Shown: piece after piece, positions 55,236-64,000 of the stretch
How positions within the stretch are numbered: the first letter of the stretch is position 1
How the letters are laid out: every line of letters begins with the position of its first letter
Assembly (NCBI GenBank): GCA_963556195.1
Contig: OY744525.1
Location: 76,073,844-76,137,843 of the forward strand
Source of the DNA: Sepiola atlantica
Taxonomy: Eukaryota > Mollusca > Cephalopoda > Sepiida > Sepiolidae
Reading direction: 5' to 3'
DNA: 64,000 nt
Made by a program: the position numbers and the translations under genes
The notes under the pieces: generated by a model
Told to the model about the DNA's origin: nothing
What the model saw: only the letters and a program-made list of their open reading frames with translations
The model's database searches: none

Positions 55236-55320
55236 GCTGCTGCTGGTGGTGGTGGTGATGGTGATGGTTATGGTGATGATGATGATGATGATGATGATGA
55301 TCATCATCATCATCATCAAG
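55236..55320. repeat. (GGT)n(GAT)n(ATC)n tail
   Basis: Triplet runs GGT, then GAT, then ATC, typical of the 3' tail of the preceding LINE. GAT runs followed by ATC runs form a palindrome at about 55,278-55,317. Confidence 0.9.
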
Positions 55321-56559
55321 GTTATGCTTGCTTCATCTATTTTTCATGTGATTTTTATATTTTAAAGTAAAATGTATCAGCATTTTGAAAATAACTCACT
55401 TACATGCTCTGTATAAATAAATAAAGAAGCAAGTATAAGCAAAAATAAAAACAATTGTTTGTTTAGTTAGATGTTACATGCCGACACAGTAACATTGAAA
55501 ATTAAAAAGATATCAAACAAACAAAACAACAAAAACAAAACTTTCTTCTGTCAGATTCGATTTTCTCTCTTGTCAATATGTTTAAAAAGAAAAATCCCCC
55601 TCCCATCAAACACCCACACAAACCGTATTTACAACACTTCATGGCAAACAAACTCTCTTTGTTTTTATTGTTTTTATACCCCAGATTAATTAAAACGTTC
55701 ATTACGACACACACTTTCTTAGGTATGACATCATCGAATGGAACTTAAACGCACTGGAAATTACAACAAATAAATAAAAACATAAAATAGTGCAATTATT
55801 TCTTCTTTTCTTTCTACAGTGTTTCGTTTGTAAATTTGTATGCGCATACAGGCATTACACTTGAATTTAAATAAAAGAGGAAGAGAAGAAAAAATATCAT
55901 GTCATATACACAGTATAGCATTTCGTATACACAATACAGGAAGAAACTGCAATAATACTTTTTATAATATCATAATAGTCCACCGACAGTGGTATGGTAG
56001 TTCGTTGAAACGGTTACAATATGGTGGCCTTATGCCAGACTTGGTCTAATCAACAGGTGAATTATATCGGAGATTGAGTTTGTTGAGGGCCAGACAGATC
56101 AGGCAAAGAATGTTTAGTTGAACTGATTCATAAGAATGGTATTTATGTATGAGACAAAGAGAATCCCCAGCTGCGTGGGAGTAATTTTCATGTAAGAATA
56201 GGGAGAAAATAGACAACAAATGAGACTTTGGAGCAGATGACACACATACAGGTTCACCATGACAAAGATGTCACCGTAGGAGTAGACAGTGAGATGTTCT
56301 TGTTATAAAGCTAAGTTCTCGCTATCTTTTTCACACTCTGAACGTATCTGTACATAAAGTAAAATAAAATCTATATTTTTATAGATATGTCTTTATGTGT
56401 TTTAATCCTATAACGAGAAAGAACAAATGACCTATGTAATCGTTACTTGAATAAATTTTTCTACCTAGGGTTACTATTTAGTAGTAAAATAAAAAAAATA
56501 AAAAGAAGAAGATAATTAATTAATTAATTTATTAATATTAATATTATTATTATTGTTGT
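55321..56559. other. No recognised gene
   Basis: AT-rich with short A-rich runs. No repeat copy or ORF of note was identified. Confidence 0.5.
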
Positions 56560-56623
<64 letters not shown>

Positions 56624-56625
56624 AA
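56560..56625. repeat. (GAT)n microsatellite
   Basis: About 65 bp of GAT/TGA triplets. Confidence 0.95.
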
Positions 56626-56639
56626 GCACAAGAGAGGCG

Positions 56640-56957
56640 TAAGCATAGGCTGACACCACGAAAATTATGGACAGAGGGTCGAGGAGGTAAAGCGCAAACC
56701 AGACCTCCACTGGAAGAGCGCGGACAGCTCTGGGACCTTGGGGAGGCTTGTTGCCACTCGGGCCCCAGAGGGGACCAATGGCCCTTATCAGCGGGAATTC
56801 GGTGGTAGGTGGCTGTTGCGATACCGCAAGGTCATCAGCGGTGATGAACGAAAAGAGGTGGAGCATACTGGAAGTCTGAGGAGACTTGCTGTCACTCAGA
56901 CTCCAGGGAATACCACAGGTTGTTGGCAGTGGGCGATCAGTGACGATGACCAGTGTT
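56640..56957 (+). repeat. R4-type LINE 3' tail module, copy 2
   Basis: AGGCTGACACCACGAAAATT, CAGACCTCCACTGGAAGAGC, GGTGGTAGGTGGCTGTTGCG, ATACCGCAAGGTCATCAGCG, AAAAGAGGTGGAGCATACTG and ACTCAGACTCCAGGGAATAC align with 61,450-61,740. GC-richer and less decayed than copy 1. It is preceded and followed by GAT-type triplet arrays. The 102-codon frame is not shared by the other copies. Confidence 0.8.
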
Positions 56958-56994
56958 GTTGTTGTGGTGGTGGTGGTGGTGGTGGTGGTGGTGG

Positions 56995-57025
<31 letters not shown>

Positions 57026-57031
57026 AATAAT
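56958..57031. repeat. (GGT)n(GAT)n(AAT)n array
   Basis: Triplet array directly after the tail module, probably its 3' terminus. Confidence 0.9.
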
Positions 57032-57393
57032 AATATGGAGTTTTAAATTTTTTCTGAAAGGCCCTCGAATGCTCCATCCAATTAGAATTCCTTCCCAAAG
57101 ATGGATGGCGTTAAGGTCTGTTACTGTATATTTGAATTGCTTATATTGAAATTACATTTAAATGAAAAATGTTTGGATGAAATTTAAATTACAAAAAACA
57201 GCTAGGATGTTTTAAAAAACAGCAAGTTACGTGTTTACCCCCTGTTGAACATAATACCTATTTAAACAGTAGCCATCAGGTTAAAAAGACGAACTTAGTA
57301 AGTCGATACTGAACGGAAAAGGCGATGGAGTTTTAAATTCTTTTTGGAAGGCCCTAGAATGTTCCATCCTATTAGAATTCCTACCCAAAGATT
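57032..57393 (+). repeat. Pair of 70-bp direct repeats
   Basis: ATGGAGTTTTAAATT, GGAAGGCCCTNGAATG, TCCATCC and ATTAGAATTCC occur at 57,032-57,106 and 57,325-57,393. The interval (57,107-57,324) has no recognised feature. Confidence 0.75.
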
Positions 57394-57707
57394 GTATTTT
57401 ATTTATTTGTATTGGATACAACTAAATCAACTAGTCACCGCTAACTATTGGCAAAAGAGTATTGAGGTAAATATGATGGAAACTTATTATCTTATTCATG
57501 AGTAAATACTGGCCCCTGTCCGGAATGTTCTTATAAGTAAAAACCAAAATGCAAACGTTAGAAGAATAAATAAATTAAATATAAAATATCCTTCTGCTGA
57601 CCCCCTTGCTCCAATTTGTCATCAAAAAATGGGAGGGGAACTTATCGTCTTTTTCCTATTTTTTTTTTTAGGAGTAGCCTAGATAACTTATACAAGTAGT
57701 TAGGTAA

Positions 57708-57708
57708 T

Positions 57709-57792
<84 letters not shown>

Positions 57793-57817
57793 GTATATGT
57801 ATATATATATGTATATG

Positions 57818-57862
<45 letters not shown>

Positions 57863-57894
57863 GTATATACACATATATATATGTATATATATAC

Positions 57895-57948
<54 letters not shown>

Positions 57949-58080
57949 ATATATATATATATATATGTGTGTGTATATATACATACATATAAATGTGTAT
58001 ATATATACATATATATGTGCGTATATATATATGTATATAGATATGTATATATATGTATTTATATATGTATATATATAATT
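57708..58080. repeat. Large (TA)n/(TATATG)n microsatellite
   Basis: About 370 bp of TA, GTATAT and TGTG repeats. Open frames of 98-154 codons on both strands encode only Tyr/Ile/His/Thr runs and are rejected as genes. Confidence 0.95.
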
Positions 58081-60824
58081 TGTATCTGTCCTGTCTGTCA
58101 TAAATGCCCCTTCATGTATGTATGATAGTGCATCTTGTCCCTCATGAAGATGAGAGATAAACACTATCCCTGTGGCAGGATCACAGGTAAACTAAACGTG
58201 GGCCTGGTGTTGCCACATACACCAAAATATGAATAATGCTACACAATAACGTTACAAGCCGTGGGACTCAGAAAAAAGATCTGAGTGTCATGATGGGAAG
58301 GTGCTTCCTCGATGGCCAACATGGCGGACCCGGTCAACATCCTGTGAATGTCTGCTCTTTTAATATCAAGAACAAGATCAAAAACAGGTAAGTAAACTCT
58401 CTTATTCCAGGCACAACAAGGACACATACCAAACACAAGAAAGCGTAAATAAAAAGAACAAACCAAAAAGCCATAGAAAGAAATGGACCATAAAAGAGAA
58501 TGGACTAGTAATGGAATGCTACTACAAAAGTCGCCACCTCACAGAAACAGGCTACCGGAAACAAATGGAAAATCTATGGGACATTTCTACTGACCACCAT
58601 ACAACGGAACAAAGGATCGCAGATCAAACAAGATGGATCTTCAAGAGAGGGGGGTTCTCGGAGCTGGAATTGATGGAAATCAAACAAAATATAAATGGCG
58701 TAATAGATCAAGAAATACCACTTAGCAAAAACCCACAGGTAGACAACTGGCAAAACATAAACACTGAAACTGAGGAGGCTGAAGACTACGGACTCACAGA
58801 ACTCACCGATGAAGAAGCAAGAGAAGTGGAAAACATCAAACGGTTCATGACCGAGGACAAAATAAAACTCCTATCCCTAAAGAACGAAGATTGAAAGAAA
58901 TAAAAATTAGAAACAGAGAAAGTAAACAGACTCCCTGCGTACATCTCAACAGATACTATCACAGACCACCAAACTTCGAAAAGAAGATAAAACCGTAAAC
59001 AGGATGAAAGAGAACAGAAAACGATGGAAGAGCGGAAATCTGACTTACAAGGAAAGACTAAATAAGAAATATGAAGAACTAAAATAAAAGATAGCAGCAA
59101 TAGATTAACTACAGGAAATTGAAGAAAGAACAGAAACAGAAATTAATGAAGAAACGATTAAGACAACCCTAAGGAAAATGGCAAACTGGAAAGCATCAGG
59201 CCACGATGGAATAGATGCATACTGGTTTAAAAAATTCACGACCCTACATGAAAGGCTAGTGCAGAAACTGAGAGGATGTATCCACAAAACAAACATATCA
59301 GAGTGGATGACTAAAGGAAGGACAACGCTAATACAAAAAGACACCAAAAAAGTGAACGCTCCCAAGCAACTACAGACCGATAACCTGTTTACCAACAATA
59401 TGGAAAATCCTAACAGCACAAATGAGAGAACAAATCTACCACTCCCTGAACAATCATGGACTGCTCCCCGAGGAATAAAAAGGATGCCGGAAAGGGAAAA
59501 GAAGGACGCATGATCTGCTATACATAGATCAAAATATCCTGAAGGAGTTAAAAAACAGAAGAAGGAACATATTCATGGCATGGATTGACTACAAGAAAAC
59601 CTACGACAGAATCCCTCAAGTATGGATAATTGAATGCTTAAAATGTACAAGATACCCGACAGGATTATTAATCTCATTAAGAAAGCAATGGGAACATGGA
59701 GACTAGAACTGACAGCTGAAGAACAACACTTGACTGAGATATGAATACAGAGGCATTTTCCAAGGAGACTCCCTATAACCACTACTATTTATCATAGCCA
59801 TGATGCCACTCAACTACATACACAGGAAATGTGATGCCGGATACAAGTTTACAGACACAGAACAAGGAATAAACCATCTCATGTATATGGACGACCTGAA
59901 GCTATTTGCAAAAAGGAACTGGAAAAGCTGATAAATTCGACATGGATATTCAAATGTAATTTGGAATGGAAAAGTGTGCACTGCTAGAGATGAAAAAGGG
60001 AAAACTGGAGACAATAGAGGGCATGGAACTGCCCAACTAAGAGGAGATGAGGACACGAGGCGAACAGAGGAAGCTATAAATATTTGGGAATTCTGGAAGC
60101 AGACATCATCAAATCTACAGAAATGAAAGAGAAGTTTGGAAAAGAATACCTGAGAAGAACAAGGAAACTCTTAGAAACGAAGTTATATAGCGAAAACCTA
60201 GTAAAAGGAATAAATACCTGAGCAGTATCACTAATAAGATACTCTGGACCATTCAGAGGCTGGACTAAAGTAGAACTCAGGCACCTTGATCAGAAGACTA
60301 GAAAATTAATGACCATGCACAACGTACACTACGCCTAAAAGATGATATGGACAGACTCTACATGAAAAGAAGCGAAGGGGGGAGAGAACTAGTAAGTATA
60401 GAAGATTGTGTGGAAGACACAAAAACAGAGCTGGAGAAATATTCAGAACACAGCAAGGCTGATCACTGGAGCAAGAGAAACCATCCCAATGAACAACTTG
60501 GGAAGCACCAAAACCAGAAACAAAAAGACAAGAAAAGAAAAGTGGGAAGAAAAAAGCTACATGGACGCTTCATAAGAATGACCAGAGAAGAGACCAACCA
60601 ACATTCCTGAGCATGACTAAGAAAAGGACACCTGAACAGAGAAACGGAATCTCTACTGACAGCTGCACAGAACAATGCGATTAGCACTACATTAAAGCTA
60701 AAATAGATAAAACCCAGGTAAACAGTAAATGCAGACTGTGTGGGCAAAGAGACAAAACAGTAAATCACATAATAATTGAATTCAACAAACTAGCGTTAAA
60801 GGATATAAGAACATACATGAATAC

Positions 60825-61205
60825 GTGGGGAAAGCAGTACACTGGGAACTATCAAAACGACTGCATTTCGAACAAACAGACAAATGGTACAAACATAAAC
60901 CAGAGAGAGTACTGGAAAATGAAAATCACAAAATCCTCTGGGACATGGAGGTGCAAACAGATATACTCATACAAGCAAAGAGACCGGATGTCATAATAGT
61001 CAACAAGAAGGAAAAATCCTGCCATATCGTAGACTTTGCCATTCCAGCAGACCACAGAGTGAAGATCAAGGAGACAGAAAAACGAAGCAAATACACAGAA
61101 CTTGCCAGAGAATTGAAAGGGATATGGAGCATGAAGAAAATCAGTATAATATCAATAATCATAGGAGCACTAGGAACAGTTCCAGAAAATACTGGGAAAA
61201 ATTAG
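60825..61205 (+). pseudogene. C-terminal endonuclease segment of the R4-type LINE
   Basis: 126-codon open segment, the best preserved part of the element. VHWELSKRLHF, WYKHKPERVLENENHKILWD, RPDVIIVNKKEKSCHIVDFA and IISIIIGALGTVPENTG follow the family order. RPD and the Asp of IVDFA are candidate active-site residues for nicking the target strand. In an intact element this would be the C-terminus of a single polyprotein; here upstream frameshifts disconnect it. Confidence 0.75.
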
Positions 61206-61429
61206 AATCAAAGAGATCACTGAGACGATACAAAGGACAGCAATAATCAAAACAGCTGCAATCTTAAGGAAAATCCTCGAATACGGAAACCAGCCCACAT
61301 AAGTTACAAATGGTAACTAGTCACATGGATGTTACAATATAAAGAAAAAAAAACATAGGAAGAACACCACCACACGAATCAAGGAACAGAAACCGCAAGA
61401 AATATCATAAACTGCCCCCCCCCCTTCCC

Positions 61430-61790
61430 CCCAAAAAAGTGATGGCACCAGCTTCGGCTGACACCACACAAAATAGTCGTGAAGGGCCAAGAAGAATGGA
61501 AAGACCGAGGAAGGAGAGAACTAACCAGACCTCCACTGAAAGAGTGCAGAGAGTGCTGGGACAAAGGAGACCAATGATCATTGCCATCGAGAAATCAATG
61601 GTAGGTGGCTGTTGCGATACCGCAAATTCATTTGCAGTGGTGGTCGAAAAGAGGTGGAGAGTACTGGTAATCTGGGGAGACTTGTTATCACTCAGACTCC
61701 AGGGAACACCACCGGTTTTTGTTGGTGAGCAACCACTGACGATGACTTGTGTGATAACTCCTAGTGAGTACAAATAATAAAATACATAAC
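61430..61790 (+). repeat. R4-type LINE 3' tail module, copy 3 (with its LINE)
   Basis: CGGCTGACACCACACAAAAT, CAGACCTCCACTGAAAGAGT, GGTAGGTGGCTGTTGCGATA, AAAAGAGGTGGAGAGTACTG and TCACTCAGACTCCAGGGAAC. This is the copy still joined to coding sequence, so it identifies the modules at 50,170 and 56,640 as the same 3' end. Confidence 0.8.
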
Positions 61791-62155
61791 TCAAAGTACA
61801 AAAAGGTTGATCATTGCTACAAGAGACACCGCCAAGATGAACAATACAGGGAGGAGCGAAACTGGAAACAAATAGTCAAGGAAAGCAAAATGGGAAGAGA
61901 AGCAGCTATATGGACAATTTATAAGACTAACCAAAGAAGAAATGCATGAAAACACATGGATATGGCAGAGAAAAAGACACTTGAATAGAGAAACGGAATC
62001 GCTATTGACAACCGCACAAAACAACACGATTAGAATGATATATATCAAAACCAAAATAGACAAAACCCAGGAAACTTTGTGGATAAAGGGACAAAACGGC
62101 AAATCACATAATAAGTGAATGCAGAAAACTAGCCCCAAAAGAATACAAAACAGGC
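61791..62155 (+). pseudogene. Second R4-type LINE fragment
   Basis: Translation KVDHCYKRHRQDEQYREERN, KMGREAAIWTIYKTNQRRNA parallels KADHWSKRNHPNEQ and RKKLHGRFIRMTREETNQ of the element just upstream (60,450-60,600). RETESLLT and RNGIAIDN-type strings also align. It starts directly after the first element's tail, so two copies lie head to tail. Confidence 0.7.
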
Positions 62156-62232
62156 TTGATGCCGGATATTGCCTTCTCTTGATTTAAAAATCACAATACT
62201 GAACTCCTTTGATGCCAAAGAAACTTAAGAGT

Positions 62233-62443
62233 GTGTTAAACAGAGTCAATCCCTTGACCCCTTGTCTGAAACGTTTCCTGTTTTCCAACATATATCAAAA
62301 ATAGGTACTAGCTAATAGCGACTAGTAGAGGTACCCTTATCAATATTAACATTATATTGCTTAATTTTATAATAACCCTGATATAGTATTTTCAGTGTTT
62401 CCTTAAAATATGTATGAAAATTCTCCCATTTTTAGGAAAAAAG
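62233..62443 (+). repeat. Direct repeat F, copy 1
   Basis: CAGAGTCAATCCCTTGAC, TACTAGCTAATAGC, CCTTATCAATATTAACATTA, TATTGCTT and CAGTGTTTCCTTAAAATATG are shared with 63,798-63,990. The pair is 1.56 kb apart. Confidence 0.8.
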
Positions 62444-63797
62444 ATGCATCCATTGTCATGGGGGACAATAAGGAGATACATCTATGATAATGTGCAGTTG
62501 ACAAGATTCACTTTTTCACTTTTCTAATCTATTTGTGGTCGTATAAAGTACAGCCCGGTTTACAATAGTCTTCTTTGAAGAAGGCTAATATGATTGCAAA
62601 AAAATGTTACTTTTTTCTTGTTGGTCGTTATTGTACGATGGGGAGTCACTCAGTGTTATATTCTGGGTAACTCAGCACTAAATTTAGGCCAATACCACAA
62701 GGATCGCATGTGTTCTGACTAATTGTTCTCTCAATCATTCTATGCCCATGCTGTGTTTAAAGATTCGCAAAACTTTAGTATTGACGCAGTACCCGGTCAG
62801 CAATGCCTTTCTGCTTTGTTCTGAGAAAGCATTGTCTCAATTCAAGGACAGACCCCTTCATTGTGCTGTGTTCGACAGACTGTGGGCAAGAAAGCTGAAA
62901 TAAATGTGGACATACAAAAATGACAAAGACAGTTTTGTCTTAAAAAATTTACTTTATTATAACTTAACTAACACTGTGTGTCCATTCCCTAAGTTATAAG
63001 ATTAGGCTTACAGCTTCAAATATTACATCCTTCAGTCTTTGTTTCCCAGCTCATACTGATTTTCAACCTCAGAAATATCTCCCCCGTGTCACATGATCAA
63101 TCCAATAAACTATAGACAAGTAGGGTTAACTCATGTTTAATCTTTTTGAAAATAAACATATTAAAACTGACCCTTCAACATCAGCTTTGCTATGACAACT
63201 CGAAGTTCACTAGATTCAGGTGTGGCCTTTTCCTCTTCACACGAGTTGAAATCCCAAAGGTATTATTCTGACATTTATTTAATTATTACATAGATATAAA
63301 GGCATCATCAAGAGGACCTGATGTAATTAAATTAATTCCAAAAGTAATTTAATGATTATTGTTTATTAATAATTTAATCAACTTAAAGTCATACCTTCCA
63401 TTTGTTGTTGACCATCGGCGTTCTGTGTGCAAATGTATCCTCTTCCTCCTGATACCAAGGTTATTTCGTTAGCTACAATCAAAGATCGGCTGAATACTTT
63501 TTATATCAATTATCATGCAATTTAGTCAAACATTACGATTCTAGTAGATGAAAAATTTATTCACCCATGATGATCATCCAGGGGCTGAAAAGTCGAAGAG
63601 GGAGGAGAAAAAGAAAGAGAGATAGAGATTTATTTATGTTTTAAGCATACTGCTTAATTATTATCAGTTTGTCAGACTATTTTTAGTATATCTTTTCTCA
63701 ACCAAGACCAAATATATTCTCTCAAAAATCTCATTAGCCTAAGCACAGGTGATGTCAAGTCTACTTGCTTCATTAGCTTCTGGTTCTCACAATTCAG
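62444..63797. other. No recognised gene between direct repeats F
   Basis: AT-rich DNA without a supported ORF, RNA gene or RT/integrase motif. A TATAACTTAACTAACACTG string near 62,960 is unremarkable. Confidence 0.5.
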
Positions 63798-64000
63798 CAG
63801 AGTCAATCCCTTGACTCCTTTCTGAAACGATTCCTGATTTCCATATACCTGAACAATAGATACTAGCTAATAGCAGAGGTATCCTTATCAATATTTAACA
63901 TTATATTGCTTCATTATATAATAATCTCAATTTAGTATTTGCAGTGTTTCCTTAAAATATGTATGAAAATCCTCTATTTCAGCTGTTTAGTCCAAATTTG
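63798..64000 (+). repeat. Direct repeat F, copy 2 (runs to the window end)
   Basis: Partner of 62,233-62,443. CAGAGTCAATCCCTTGAC, TACTAGCTAATAGC, TTATCAATATTTAACATTAT and GTGTTTCCTTAAAATATGTA are conserved. Similarity ends near 63,986. Confidence 0.8.

Larger units (their letters stand above)
58200..61790 (+). mobile_element. R2/R4-type LINE with restriction-like endonuclease, decayed
   Basis: A non-LTR retrotransposon reading left to right. N-terminal motif: ETGYRKQMENLWDIS, AEQRIADQ-like (58,540-58,620). RT: WKASGHDGIDAYWFKKF (59,188), WMTKGRTTLIQKDT, AWIDYKKTYDRIPQVWI (59,578-59,628), catalytic YMDD (59,886-59,897), DRLYMKRSEGGRELVSIEDC (60,350). The C-terminal CCHC-type piece is CRLCGQRDKTVNHIIIEF (60,731-60,784), with Phe where the last Cys is expected. 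The endonuclease is WDMEVQTD, KRPDVIIVNKK, HIVDFAIPAD (60,940-61,050), a PD-(D/E)XK-like RPD...D pattern. The 3' tail is at 61,310-61,790. Many frameshifts and stops: inactive. Confidence 0.85.

Noticed and set aside
57642..58164. Open frames of up to 154 codons on both strands
   Set aside because: They are translations of TA/TATATG repeats (Tyr/Ile/His only) and exist in several phases at once.
1..64000. CRISPR arrays, bacterial operons, rRNA
   Set aside because: Tandem units found are minisatellites or microsatellites without spacer-repeat regularity; no prokaryotic gene organisation or rRNA sequence seen.

Overview
This is a eukaryotic, AT-rich, repeat-dense stretch with almost no recognisable host coding sequence. 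Most likely source: a marine invertebrate, probably a mollusc or other lophotrochozoan. The reasons are APE-type LINEs ending in GAT/CTG triplet tails, an R2/R4-type LINE with a restriction-like endonuclease, IS1595/ISXO2-like (Merlin) transposons, tRNA-derived SINEs and long TATATG, TGTA, GAT and CT microsatellites. The species assignment is inference. No rRNA gene, intact tRNA gene, CRISPR array or bacterial operon is visible. The only candidate host exon is a basic C-terminal-looking ORF at 38,928-39,173 (-).

Layout. 1-7 kb: a hAT-like terminus with GGAGC repeats, a TA microsatellite, quiet AT-rich DNA, a LINE 3' end, and a minisatellite holding a U2-like fragment. 7-13.5 kb: CT tracts with a short recurrent repeat, a LINE fragment, tandem duplications, two inverted-repeat elements and one SINE. 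13.6-16.2 kb: an apparently complete Merlin transposon (transposase ORF 14,064-14,960, long TIRs, perfect 8-bp target duplication) and a 186-bp Merlin-like MITE 0.3 kb further on. 17.6-25.1 kb: U2-headed SINEs, foldback elements (one with a nested SINE), a short LTR retrotransposon and a TIR family ending near an ACGCAA motif. 27-32 kb: CT/CTG/GAT repeats and dispersed repeats. 32.2-33.8 kb: a second Merlin element with one in-frame stop, inserted in a low-copy repeat unit that recurs nearby. 35.8-38.7 kb: a decayed APE-type LINE. 39.9-50.7 kb: tRNA-type SINEs, a polypurine tract, an 84-88-bp minisatellite, LINE pieces and a palindrome of about 950 bp. 51.4-52.9 kb: two head-to-tail U2-headed SINEs and a rearranged mariner. 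53-62 kb: a purine tract, LINE 3' ends, a large TATATG tract and a decayed R4-type LINE with its 3' tail. 62-64 kb: a pair of direct repeats.

The most interesting content is a SINE family whose head matches about 38 nt of U2 snRNA, including the branch-point-recognition GTAGTA. At least five heads are present. The head joins a shared body that also occurs with a different, non-U2 head. Hairpins in the body keep pairing through compensatory changes. snRNA-headed SINEs (SINEU) have been described in crocodilians; whether this family is already described cannot be settled here. The Merlin group (complete element, one-stop copy, MITE; all with GGT(A/G)CT termini and 8-bp target duplications) is the clearest transposition system.
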